In this document: positions 11,601 to 24,977 of the stretch, piece after piece
Numbering within the stretch: position 1 is the first letter of the stretch
Layout of the letters: the number at the start of each line of letters is the position of its first letter
From: Bos javanicus
Lineage: Eukaryota; Chordata; Mammalia; Artiodactyla; Bovidae
Reading direction: 5' to 3'
Assembly (NCBI RefSeq): GCF_032452875.1
Contig: NC_083869.1
Span: forward strand, 118,364,001 to 118,428,000
DNA: 64,000 nucleotides
The notes under the pieces: model-generated
Told to the model about the DNA's origin: nothing
Databases searched by the model: none
The model's input: the letters and a program-made list of their open reading frames with translations, nothing else
Made by a program: the position numbers and the translations under genes

Positions 11601-14600
11601 CAGGTTCGATCCCTGGGTTGGGAAGATCCCGTAGAAGAGGAAATACTGACCCACTCTAGCATTCTTGCCTGAAAAAAATCCCATGGATCAAGGAGCCTGG
11701 TGGGCTACAGTCCAAAGGGTTGCAAAGCATGGGACACGACTGAGCGACTAAGCACCACAGCACATTCCTTTGGAACAGACAGTTCTAAAAATCTCACGGG
11801 TCCCTGGCTGCTTCAGGGACTCCTCATCCTGGACTGTCTCCGACTGGTGGAGAGCCACCATCTGAAATGACAGCCATCACAGCAAGCTGAGGTACGGTGA
11901 GCACGACTCACGTGCTGGCTCCGAATTCCTCTCCAAAGTGACACCCATCAGCACAAGAAGGCAAGAAGGTGCAACCCTACCTTTGCCCAGAAGGAAAGAA
12001 CTTTGAGGGCTTCCCTGGTGGCTCTGATGGTACAGAATCCGCCTGCAATGCAGGAGACCTGGGTTCGATCCCTGGGTTGGGAAGATCCCCTGGAGGAGGG
12101 CGTGACAACACACTCCAGTATCTTGCCTAGAATTCCATGGACAGAGGAGACTGGCAGGCTACTACTGTCCATGGGGTCACAAAAAGCTGGACACGACTGA
12201 GCAACTAAGCACACACACACAGAATATTGAACACTGAAGACTGTGTGACCAACACAGAGCGCGCGCGAGTGATGTGTTTTCTGAGCCTATGTACAGCTAT
12301 TTTTCCTTCACATTTCACACACGAATGACTGAACAGGGCATATATGTTTTACTCATTTCCTTTTAATTCTGAATCTACACACTAGCATAACTATTTTAGA
12401 CAGTCAGATGTTTCAAATTTGCTTTCCCTTTCTCCTTTACAATTTTTTTCCAGCTATGTTCTGGAAAAATTCTGTTGTCTTTATTTTATGATCATTTGAG
12501 TTAAACTTTAAAAAAAAAAAAAAATTCAGTAATCTTTTAAAATTTCCAGGCCCATTATCTTATTTTCTGGTCTTTTCTTCTTGGCATCCTGGACATAATA
12601 TCATCTCTTCTGTGTATTTTTTAAAGAAACTCTGTTTCCTGTAACATTTCTATTTATGCTGGAGTAATTTTTGCTCTCTGATCATCTTGGTCCCACCCTT
12701 TCATGCTGTTGGTTTCCATGAACGGCTGTGGTCTATAATTGTTCATTCTTAAGGGCAAGGCACTGATAAGCTAGCTTGGGACTCCATTTAATGAGATGGG
12801 CTTGAAAACTTGTGGCTTTTCTGGGTGGATCCCAAATGGCCAAAGGCGAAGAAGTTTTTTCCCTGAGTCATTTGCAGTTTCCTTAAGAAGGAACCTCTAG
12901 TCTCCTGCCTAGATGGAGAAGTTCTGTGTCGGGGTCAGGGAGGAGTAAGGGAGCACATTGATTTATATTTTCTCCTTTCAAACAACCCCTCTGTTTTCAT
13001 TCTTGTGTCTTCTTCACTGCCTGCTCTACCTCCCCAGGGGCCTCTAAGGCACACTAGGCCTCTCTCTGACCCCTGGGAGCATCCACCACCAGTAATAGTG
13101 ATGAACGTTCTGACCACTTTTTCAGACTTTGGTTTAAGTATCCCATCTAATCCTTTTATCTTAGTCATCATGACTTTAATTCCTTTACTAATGTTTTATA
13201 GGACTCTCTAGCGAGAGAGGAGGAAAAGCACTTGTTTTCAATCAACTATCTTTAACCAGAAGTCTTTTTCATTTTTTAAGGAATTCAATGAAGAAATGGA
13301 TTTTTTTCTATCATGATGTGTATTTGGAGAATGGGAAATTCCAGTGACCCTCTTACAGTGGGATAAAAAATATCCTATGAGTCTATGTACCTTTTAGCAA
13401 CACCAAGAAGTGGATTAAGAAATTATCAGCAAGGGAAACAATTTATCAAGCAAGAATCAGAATTACAAAGCTTTTCGAGTACTAAAATTACTTCTCAGAG
13501 ATGTGGTTATGTCTGAAATCCAGAGCTCTTATAGTTCTTAGTGCATATAACACTTCCACAGACAGGTTAAGATACAGAACAACCCTGTCCTAGTTTTGAA
13601 TATTCATACACACCTCTATATTAGACCAAAGAGAACGACATATTCTCAACATTTAATTGAAACTTTATCAGATAAAAGTCTTTGACCTAATGTTATGATG
13701 TGGAATGCCATTCCTGCCTCTGCAGTTACAGATGGGAGTGGTTTATTTCTCTTATACCTTCCAGAGATTTCTTCTATTTGTTATTAACTAAGAAGACTTT
13801 CAGTTCAGTGGTAGATTCTGTAGTATTATCTCAGTTTATTTTTTATTTCTTTGTAACTTTTTTTTTGATGATGTGTATTTGTCAGAATTCTTCAGAGAAA
13901 CAGAACCAATAGGCTGTATTGTGTGTATGTGTGTGTGTGTGTGTGTGTGTAAAGAGAGAGAGATCTATTAATAAGGAATTGTCTCACACAATAATGGAGG
14001 CCAGCAAGTCCGAAGTCTGCTATGGGCCAGCAGCCCAGAGACCCTGCAGAGTCTCTGAAAGGAGTCAGCTGGAGAATTCCTTCTTAGTCAAGGAGGTTGG
14101 TCTTTTTGTTTTATTCAGGCCTTCAACTGATTGCATGAGGCCCAGCTCACATTATGTAGGGCAAACTGCTTACTCAAATTTCACCAATTTAACGTAAAAT
14201 AGTAGTCTTATCCTCCCAATCCCTCCAGTTTGACACTTAAAATTAACCGTCACAATATCATTATAAATTCCTATAAAGTTTTATCATTTTAAATTTCAGT
14301 GTTTTCCAAAGAGAGTTTGGGTGAAAGTCTCTTTACGGTAGTTGTAAGTAGCACAGGGTGAGCTCTTTAAGGTTCAGGTCTTCCTTAAGCCCAGGGTGTT
14401 CTTCCACTACACCCTCGATTATTCTCTAAGTAGATTCCATCTATTCTGGCCCTTCCACAAGAGCATAGTTTTATCCATGTGGACTCTCCACTGAGTATCT
14501 ATCATCAAAAAGGCAAATAACACATGTTGGTGGGGATGTAGAGAAAAGGGAGCCTTCCTATATTGCTGATGTAAATTGGTGCAGCCGTTGTAGAAAACAA

Positions 14601-17600
14601 TATGGAACTTCCTCAAAAAACTAAAAATACAATATGACTCAGCAATTTCACTCTTGGGTATATATCTGAATAAAGCAATAACACCAATTTGAAAGATATA
14701 TGCACCCCAGTTCTTCTAGCAGCATTAGTTGCCATTGTCTTTATATATATATATGGCTTCCCTGGAGCCTCAGATGGTAAAGAATCTGCCTGAAATGCAG
14801 GAAACTCGGGTTCAATCCCTGGGTCAGGAAGAATCCCGTGGAGAAGGGAATGGCTACCCACTCCAGTATTCTTGCCTGGAGAATCTCATGGACAGAGAAG
14901 TCTGGTGGGCTACAGTCTATGGGAGTTGCAAAGAATCGGAAATGACTGAGTGACCAGCTTTCTTTTCATATATATATATTAACTTTCTTTTCATATATAT
15001 ATATATATTCCATATGTATATGGAATACTGTGTGCTGTGCTGTGCTTAGTCACTCGATCTTTGTGACCCAATGGACTGTAGCCCACCAGGCTCCTCTGTC
15101 CTTGGGATTCTCCAGGCAAGAATACTGGAGTGCGGTGCCATTTCTTTTTCCATATGGAATACTACTCAGCAATAAATAATGAATGAAATTTTGCCAGTTG
15201 CCACAACATATATGGATACTAAGTGAAGTAAGTCAGACAGAGAAAGATAAATACTGGATGATATCACTTACATATGGAATCTAAAAACTACAATCAACTA
15301 ATGAATATAACAAAGAAGAAGCAAATTCATAGATTTAGAACTCAAACTAGTGATTACCAGTGGGGAGAAATGGGGGAGAGGGAATTTAGAGTGGAAGACT
15401 GGGAGATACAAACTATTGAGTGTAACATAGGCTGCAACGATGTATTGTACAACATGGGGAATTATAGATAGTATTTTGTCATAACTGTAAATAGAATGTA
15501 ACCTTGAAAAATTGTATAAAAATACATGCAGTGAATATTCATGTAGAAAAAAGAATCGTCATTATAATATACCATTTCATATATAAAGCATTCAGAAGCT
15601 ATAAAAAAAAGAAAATAAAATCTAAGGAAAGTTATGACCAACCTAGACAGCATATTAAAAAGCAGAGACATTACTTTGCCAACAAAGGTCCGTCTAGTCA
15701 AGGCTGTGGTTTTTCCAGTGGTCATGTATGGATGTGAGAGTTGGACTGTGAAGAAAGCTGAGCACCAAAGAGTTGATGCTTTTGAACTGTGGTGTTGGAG
15801 AAGACTCTTGAGAGTCCCTTGGACTGCAAGGAGATCCAACCAGTCCATCCTAAAGGAGATCAGCCCTGGGTGTTCATTGGAAGGGCTGATGTTGAAGCTG
15901 AAACTCCAATACTTTCGCCATCTGATGCAAAGAGCTGACTCATTTGAAAAGACCCGGATGCTGGGAAAGATTGAGGGCAGGAGGAGAAGGGGACGACAGA
16001 GGATGAGATGGTTGGATGGCATCACCAACTTGATGAACATGGGTTTGGGTGGACTCCGGGAGTTGGTGATAGACAGGGAGGCCTGGTGTGCTGCAGTTCA
16101 TGGGGTTGCAAAGAGTTGGACACGACTGAGCGACTGAACTGAACTGAACTGAGCTTTCATATCATGTCTTTGTTTTTCAGAATGATCACAGAGGACCAGA
16201 ACCTGGAGGAGCAGCACCTAGAGGAGCAGCTCTGCTATGAGTTCATATTCATGCTCTTCAAAGAAAAGAAGGTGGAGATCGCAGGTGCCATACTAAAGCC
16301 ATTTCCTTTCCTCATGGGCCTGCGAGATCGGGGCTTCATCTCTGAGCCAATGTACCAGGTAAGTGAGGGGAATTCCCTCTTGATAACCAGACCCACACTA
16401 TCTTCTGCCAAATTTAAAATGCAATGAACAGGCTAAAGGGCCTCCTTTGAACAAGGACCTTCGCCATCCTGCCAGTTAGGAGGGGATAGGAGAAGCAGCA
16501 TCACAGACAATATTCCTTCTTCTGTCGTAAATGGGAGAGGGCCATGGCAATGGAAATGTGGCAACACTGGAAATGGGAATGAGACACAGGTGGGAGCGTC
16601 TTAGATCCACTGACACAATGTAATAACAATAACAAAATTAAAGTGAAGAAGTGAGTTGGGCAACATTTCATCACAAAGCCCTCTTCTTTTACACGCTTGA
16701 ATCTGAAGTGAGTGAACTCACAGGGAAGTTGTGTCACACTAGGATGAATTCGGAACACGGTGCTTGCTGCTGTCTCTTGCTGACAGTTTGTTGTTCTTTA
16801 GACATTTCTGGATGCAGAATGCGCTCTGGGCCTTCCTGGGAATCTGGGGGCAAGTCATCATTTTGTCTTTGTGATTTTTCTTCGCCCTTTGGCCGTATTC
16901 ATAGGAGTGGAGAGTGGTTGCCAGGTTTCCTGGAAGCGAGGGCAGTGCTTATTGTCTGGTCAACAAAATGGCTGCTCAATACCAGTAAGGACCACTCCTG
17001 AAGTGTCCTGGCCAGGCTCTTAAAGTCCCCACACCACCTTCAACTTTGAAGTTATTTTCATTCTACAGAATTGCTCTCTTAAATGGACATCAGTGTCAAA
17101 GAGACAGGTTAACAAAATAAGAGTCTATTTTTACAATGGAGGATATTTTAGATGTCATCCAAATATATGTAGCGAAAGTGAAAGTCGCTCAGTGGTGTCC
17201 GACTCTTTGCAAACCTGTGGACTATACAGTCCATGGAATTCTCCAGGCCAGATACTGGAGTGGGTAGCCGTTCCCTTCTCCAGGGGATCTTCCCAACCCA
17301 CAGATTGAAGCCAAGTCTCCTGCATTGTAGGTGAATTTTTTACCAGCTGAACCACAAGGGAAGCCCGAGAATACTGGAGTGGACAGTGGTGCTGGTGGTT
17401 TAGTTGCTAAGATGTGTCCGACTCTTGTGACCCCATGGACTGTAGCCCGCCATGCTCCTCTGTCCATGAGATTCTCCTGGCAAGAATACTGGAGTGGGTT
17501 GCCATTTCCTTCTCCAGGGGATCTTTCCAATCTAGAAATTGAACTGGGGTCTCCCCTGCATTGCAGGCAGATTCTTTACCAACTGAACTATCAGGGAACC

Positions 17601-20600
17601 AGTCCAAATATATGTAACATTCTAACACTTCACCAGGGAACAAATTTGTTTATTTCTGATCTGAGTCTCCCATAACCCATACACTCAAAGCTACATAATT
17701 CTCCATTCAATATTTTTTAAGGATTTTCAAGAAGCTTGTAGAAATCTGGTCCCTGTGGAAAGAGTGGCGTATAACGCTCTCGATGAGCTGGAGAAGAAAT
17801 TTGACAAGACAGTTCTGGAAGCCCTGTTCAGCAAGGTTAACCTGAAGGCCTATCCTGATTTACTTCAGATTTGCAATAACTTCCAAAACGGTAATTAGAG
17901 CTTTCAACAACTTTTGGGGACTCAAGTCTGCTTCATTCACTGATTCGCTCATTCACTTTTCATATATTTGCAAGTTATTTTACTGAGTGACTACCTAGTG
18001 GCAGGTAAAATGGGAAAGAAAACACACATCATCTGGGTCTCCATGGAGCTTACTCGTAATAGGGGTGACACCTTAACCCAGTAATGCCGCAAATGATTGC
18101 TCAGCCAGGATCTATATTTGAAGCTGAGAAGCATAGGATTTGAGTCTCTACTTTTTTGGAGGGAGGCATGAATTATGCCCTTTTGTTGGAAAGGAGGGAG
18201 CCTTCCCTAATACTTGCAGACACGCTCAAAGACAAAACGATTTTCTTTGTAGGAAAAAATGTGTCATTCGGGGCAGTCGCATGCCAACTTCGTCCCCTAA
18301 CAGAGTGGAGAACTTGCAGGAGAAGGCCGGCACCTACCCTTGCATTGGGGAGGGGCAGCATGGGAAAGCTACATCAGGAAAAAGAGACAGTAGGCTTGCA
18401 GAACCATGTGGCTACAAAAGGGAGCGTGGGCGGGAGGTTTTGGAAGCCCCTTCTGGAAAGGGGAGTTGCAGGGGATTTTTGAAGGTTGGACATCCTGTGC
18501 TAAGGAATTTGAAATTTATTATTTGAGAAATAAAGAAGTAATATAAGATTTTTGAGCAGAGATAAAGTAAAAGAAGTCAGTATAAAGAATGGGATGTGTT
18601 TATTTGTGAAAATTATGTCTTGTAAAATAAGAGCTATCTCATTTCCACAGTGCTATATCGAAGCCCAAAAAAGAAATAAAGAAAAGCCACAAATTTTAAG
18701 TTAATACTATATTTGTAACCATGGTGTCCTCAGGCCACGGGTAGGAAGGGAAAGGTGGTTACCTTTACTGCCCACATCTCAGGGGCTCTGACCTTCTCCC
18801 AATACTGTAAGGATTCTTCTCCCTGGACCCCAGCACCCACATCACGTGTGTTAATTTCTGGGGCTTCCTGTGCTGAGACGTCCTACCCACCAGGCTTGCC
18901 ATTGCCAAGCTCCTGGTGTAATGCAGCTGCCCACCTGCCCCCAGAGGAGGTTGTTGCTGGTACCGTCCAGGCCCAGCTGTCCACAGGAGCTTAGGATCTG
19001 CAGCCCGGAGCCAAGATGCTGGTAGGAGGGGTCAGAGAAACACCCCCACTCCCATCACTGAAATGCCTGCTTCTGGAGCCTCCTTACATTTCTAAAACCT
19101 CTCACCCACACAGCACTTGCCCCCCATGTCCTCTTCCAAAGCTGGCTCGGGCATGAAGTCAAGGTGTCCTGGAGATGGAAAAAGTATCTCTTACTGCCCT
19201 GAACCCTCAGTGGGTATTGACCCCCCACCCCCCGCCCCGTGAGGTGTGCTCCTGCCATCCATCCTTCTAGCAGCATCTTCTGTGAGTGTCTTTCTCTATT
19301 TCTTGAGTGTTTTTTCCTCATATCTTGTGAGTCTTGCTTTTCCAAGTATGTGTGCTAAGTCACCTTGAAATGCAGTTTTGATGTAAGGGTGCCTTGGCCT
19401 GGTTTCTCGTGCTTGTTACCATCTCCTGGGTCACTGGTACAGCTATGGCAATGTTTACTTCCTGTTTGTGCCGTTCATAAAATAGTCGCTTCCTATCTGT
19501 GTCTTTCAGACAGGGTCTTTCCCTGTTTCCTGGATCTCTCCCCACCCATCCCACCCCAGGGAAATAAGAGTTTCTCTTCAGTGTTGTGTCTCTATAACCA
19601 GATCTTCTTCCGTGGCTCAAGATCTTTTTTCCTTCTTTCCTTCTTCCCTCCCTCCATTCTTTCCTTCCTTCCTTTTTCTCTTCTTTTTAAAATCTTCATC
19701 TTCTAAAGACGTTGGGGCTTTTCTTCTATAACATAGGTCTATTTCTTTAAAAACATCACCTTTCTCTTGAAAAAATCCTTCTGCTTCTTCCCTAGTCTTA
19801 GTTGCACATAGAATTTACAAAGCACATTCCACATTTATTATTTATTTTAAATTGGCTTTCATTGTTTCCTGATCATTTGGAAAGGGGATTGACCCCTGTT
19901 TACAACTTTCCACTATCTATTCTTTTTTAAACCTTGAGAGGTGTGTTCAGTGTGGAACAGCTGTAAGATTACAGGGGCAACATCAAGTCTCACAGGACTT
20001 GAGAGACCCACTGAAGCCCAGGGTTTCCTGAGGGCTGGGAGGTTTTCCCTGAACTGTGGGAGTCAAGGATGTGCCTGGATGCATAGCTGTGAGATGCAAC
20101 TCGTGGTCCCCATCTGAGATCTCTACTTGTCTTTCTCTTCTCAGCGATTCGTGACAAATTCTATTACCAAATCCTTGATGAAGGAGAGACAAAGGAGATG
20201 CTCAACTCACAATTAAACCATGAACAAGGTAATTCTGACTTGACAGAAGCTTGTTTTCTCATCTGCTAAGAAAGAAGGAGATCAGAGGTCAGGAGACCGA
20301 GCTCTTGGTGCAGCAGGAGATGAGGAAACCAGAGCAGCAGTGTGTGTGTGGGCTCAAGTAAAGCAACCAGATTTGGAATACAAGAATATTACCAGGCAGC
20401 TGTGACAACCAAGAAGGCAGAACGTAAATCTGAGAGAGGTCTCACTAACCGTGAGGCAGAATTAAGGGGAAGAACTGATAGCAGTAACCATGAGTTAGGA
20501 ATTCAGTGGACCTGGGAAAGAATAAGGGTTTGGTATTATTTGGACTTCTCTGGTGGCTTAAATGGTAAGGAATCCACCTGCCAATGCAGGACACCCAGGT

Positions 20601-23600
20601 TTGATCCCTGGGTCAGCAAGATCCCCAGAGGAGGAAATGGCAACCCACTCCATTATTCTGGCCTGAAAAATCCCATGGACAGAGGAGACTGGTGGGCAAG
20701 AGTCCACGGGGTTGCAAAGAGTCAGACACGACCGAGTGTGTAACATACAGAGATAGAGAAGTCCAAAGAGGAAGCCACTGATGTGTCCAAAGAAGGAACT
20801 ATTGTAATGTTCGCTCATAATAAAAGAGAGGAAGAGAAAAAGGAGTAATTGTATGCAGAAGAAAATGTGGAGGAAATAGTGTTTTGTAGCAAAGAAGAAA
20901 AGGAAAAGGGAAGGAGTAAAAAGGAAAGAAGAGAAGCAAGGGCAGTAATAAATTTCTGACAATAGTTACAACACACAACGTCCATGAACCAGTAGACACA
21001 CGGTCAACAATTGACGTGGATCAACTCGCTTAATGCTCACATATGCAATATGTAATTTTGTAGCCAGTATGCACGGTTTCTAACTTTTTAATCACTTCAT
21101 TCATATTATTACTAATAGTTATTCATTCTAAGACATTAATTGAAAATTATTGTTTCTTTCTAAGTTACTGTAATTCAAATATTTCTTTATCAGGAGCATC
21201 TCACTTAATTCTCATAACAATCCTGTCATAAGGGTTTTGTTACTCCCATTTTTCAGGAGAAGAAACAGAGGTGTGAAGGTAGCTAGAGATTTAGTGAGTG
21301 AAAACTCCCTTGAAACCCAGGAAAATTGTCTCCATCCTTAAGCCAAATGGTCAACAGTAAATTTAATTAGTTGTTAAATGTTGGGTTTTTTTTTTTTTTC
21401 CCTTGGAAATGACCAGTGCAAGAAAAAACCACAGAATGGCTTTGCAGAATACCATGAATATGTATCTTTAATTTGTATTTATACCTCAAAGATTACATGT
21501 TTTAGACATGCATTAATACATTTATGTAACATTTTGATGTATTTAATAATACTTATTCTTTTGAATGATGACCAATTGCTAAAAGTATAAAATGTACATT
21601 AAAAAGTACAAAGTATGTAAAAAATATATTTAGAGATTCATCTACTACTGGGAATAGTGGAAATGAGAATGGGTGGTGGAAGGATTTATAACAGTTATTA
21701 GTAAAGAGTAAAAGGTTCATCACATAGAGTGATGGAGAATGTACAAAGAATTCCTATGAATGAATAATAAAAAAAAAAAACACACCACCAATTTAAAAAA
21801 GTGACAGAAGTCTTGAAGAGACATTTCACTCAGAAGATATAAAATGGCCAATAAGGACATAAGTGAAGTGAACATTAGTTGTTGGGGAAAAGCCACAACA
21901 AGCTACCATTTGGTTATTAGAATCGCTAAAATTAAAAATACTGACAACACCAAATGCTGGAGGGACCTGTGGAGCAACTAGAACTCCTTTATGTATGTTG
22001 CTGGTTTGAATATAAAGTCATATAACCACCTTGAAAAACTGTTTAGCAGTCTCTTATAAAGTTAAACATAACTCACCACCCAGCAGTTCCACTCCTAAGT
22101 ATATTTTCATACGGAATGAAAACATATGTTCATACAAAGATTTGTACAACAATGTTATTGTAGCTTTATTCCTAATAGCTAAAATCTGGAACCAATTCAA
22201 ATTTTCATCAATAAGAGAGGGAATAAACTGTGATATATTTATTAAATGCAATATTATTCAGCGATATAAGGAATGAACTACTGATATAGGTAACCACAGG
22301 GATGAATCTCAGAAACATGTTGAGAAAAAGAAGCCAGTTACAGAAGGACTGTGTGATCATATTGACGTGAGCATCCCTACAGACAAGTCTCTTCTCTGGA
22401 TACTGCCTGAGTTCTGTCATTTCCTTGTTGCTCTCTTTAGTGTCCTTGGAACACTCACCTCTCCAAATGAACAGTGTAAGAGGATTTGGAAGTATGCCCA
22501 GACTACTGCCATATAATAGGCAAGGTAACTATCATTTAATTTGTCAATTTCAAATTAAATACAAAGATTTGTACAACAATGTTATTGTAGCTTTATTCCT
22601 AATAGCTAAAATCTGAAACCAATTCAAATTTTCATCAATAAGAGAGGGAATAAACTGTGATATATTTATTAAATGCAATATTATTCAGCGATATAAGGAA
22701 TGAACTACTGATATAGGTAACGACAAGGATGAATCTCAGAAACATGTTGAGAAAAAGAAGCAAGTTACAGAAGGACTGTGTGATCATATTGATGTGGCAT
22801 ATGTTTAATCCTTAGTGTAGAAAGAAACTACACTATGTAGGAACACAATCTAATTTTCATTTTCAAATGTCCCACATAGTTGAAGTAAAAATGACACATT
22901 TCCTTTTTGCTCTCTTTAGTGTCCTTGGAACACTCACCTCTCCAAATGAACAGTGTAAGAGGATTTGAAAGTATGCCCAGACTACTGCCATATAATAGGA
23001 AAGGTAACTATCATTTAATTTGTCAATTTCAATTCTGTATCAAATCTTTGTTTTCTTGTCTTCATGGAAGCAAAGCCTACCTTCTACCTCCTATCCTAAG
23101 CCTCTGCCAGATCCCACTTCTACCTGCGCTTACCTGCTCATAGATGGAACAGAGACAATGAGAAAAGGAAACTGAACTCCTGAGTAGGTGGGGCATCCAT
23201 AGATAGGGAATATAAAAAGAGAAAATGGAAAAAGTATATAAAGTGTAAATATGTGACCAGTTAAAAGAATGGATCCAGTTTTCCAAAAGGAACATAAAAT
23301 CCTACCCTTCCAGGCTGAGATAGGAGATAATTTTCAGTTAGGTTCACAGAATAGTTATGAGAAACTGGGGAACATCATGCCATGTGAGGTTCACGTGGGA
23401 GAGCTGGCCAGTTGGAGGTCCCTGGGACTGTAATCAGAGTCCAAGAGGAGAGATTTGGAGATGATGAGAAGGCAGAACTTGGAGGATGAAATCACACAGA
23501 AAGACAGAAGTTGAGTAGCACTGAGAGACAGAGGTCAAAGTAAAGTGGGAGGAACAGAAATGGAAGGGGAGCAAGTGTAAGACACAGCAGAGGAGAGATA

Positions 23601-24929
23601 AACTGAAAAATCTCCAAAGAATCTGAGATAAAATTTGAGAGCCAAAAGTATGGAAAGAGAAAGAGCAAGAGGAAAATATCAATGCTAAAAATTGGGAAAA
23701 GTCAGAGAGAAGTACAAGGGCAACTGTGTAGAGAAATAGCTGGAGAATGGATGGAAAACAGGTTGAGTGAAAAGAGGATAAAAGAGAGGAAGAGATCAGG
23801 ACATTGCAGGCTTGAGGTAAGAGCACTGGGTGTAAGCAACTTAGGGCACAAGGGTTGGCAACATCAGCTGTGAATTTTCAGATCAAACTGTCCTTAATCA
23901 CCGAAGTGGCACTTGTAAAATACTCAGATTGAAAAAGTCCTCTCCCTGAACATTCCAATGATTCCTAAGACCAAATCACCACCCTAGATTGTCTTCAGAG
24001 TGTATTTATCCATGGACTCAAAGACCATCATCTGCTAGACATCAGCACTTGAGTTCTTTCAAGAACCTTGAACTTGGCACTTCAGGACTGAATATAGCTT
24101 CTTCATTGCTCAAGCTAGATCTAACTCCTCTTGATCATTCATGTCTCAGTGACGGGTCACTATTGTCTCATGGGTTTTCACATTGGGTGTCTAGGTGTCT
24201 CCAGGACTCCTCTTACTCTCAAATACATGCCCATTACTCATCCAGCATAGTCATCTCTCTTCCAGAATAACTCGCACCTGTCCAATCTGTCACACCCTCA
24301 AGTCTCGAATCCAGATCTCTGTCACGGTTCTCAAAACAGGCTCTACTCATAACTTTCCTCTAACCTTACTCCCATCAAATGTGTCATTTTTACTTCAACT
24401 ACGTGGGACATTTGAAAATGAAAATTAGATTGTGTTCCTACATAGTGTAGTTTCTTACTACACTAGGATTAAACATATGTTCCTCTGAGTGGCATCCACG
24501 GTCACCCAAGGTGAGCCCCACGTCTGTTTTCCCAGCCTCATCACCTGCCTCCTACATTGTTAATTCAATATAGGATAAACTCCCCCCACCCCAGTAATTT
24601 TATTTTTTTAATTTGTATCTTTTTCATTTAAAAAATTTTATGGATTTATAGTTGATTTACAATGTTGAGTTAGTTTCAGCCAATCACTTTGCTGATTCAG
24701 ATGTACATATCTATGTGTGTGTTCAGTCTCTCAGCTGTGTCCAACTCCTGTGACCCCATGGACTGTAGCCCACCAGGCTCCTCTGTCCATGGGATTTTCC
24801 AGGCAAGAATACTGGAGTGGGTTGCCATTTTCTCCTCTAGGGGATCCTCCTGACCCAGAGATCAAACCCGGGTCTCCTGTGTCTCCTGCACTGCAGGCAG
24901 ATTCTTTACCACTGATCCACTAGGGAAGC

Positions 24930-24977
<48 letters not shown>

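Larger units (their letters stand above)
14440..15530 (+). mobile_element. L1 LINE 3' part, split by two SINEs
   Basis: 14480-14740 ('tgttggtggggatgtagagaaaaggg', 'ggtgcagccgttgtagaaaac') and 15155-15530 ('ggaatactactcagcaataaa', 'tggatgatatcacttacatatgg') are consecutive parts of a sense L1 ORF2 end and 3' UTR. They are interrupted by SINEs at 14755-14960 and 15030-15150. Confidence 0.85.
22133..23025 (+). repeat. Tandem duplication carrying exon 5
   Basis: Unit a is about 22133-22545, unit b about 22559-23025. The L1-derived first part repeats with offset 426 and the exon part with offset 479. The offset jumps because a 47 nt stretch in unit a (about 22374-22420) is replaced by an unrelated 102 nt stretch in unit b (22798-22899). 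Identity outside that stretch is high, about 95% or more by eye. Confidence 0.92.

Noticed and set aside
11541..12225. tRNA-like heads and regularly recurring short units, possibly tRNA genes or an array
   Set aside because: They are the tRNA-Glu-derived heads of dispersed ruminant SINEs, in both orientations and unevenly spaced, neither functional tRNA genes nor a CRISPR array.
13919..14197. Open frame starting with alternating Cys-Val
   Set aside because: The start is a translated GT microsatellite inside an old repeat.
15634..16137. 167-codon open frame just before exon 2
   Set aside because: It is the C-terminal part of BovB ORF2, repeated in other copies across the window, not a host gene.
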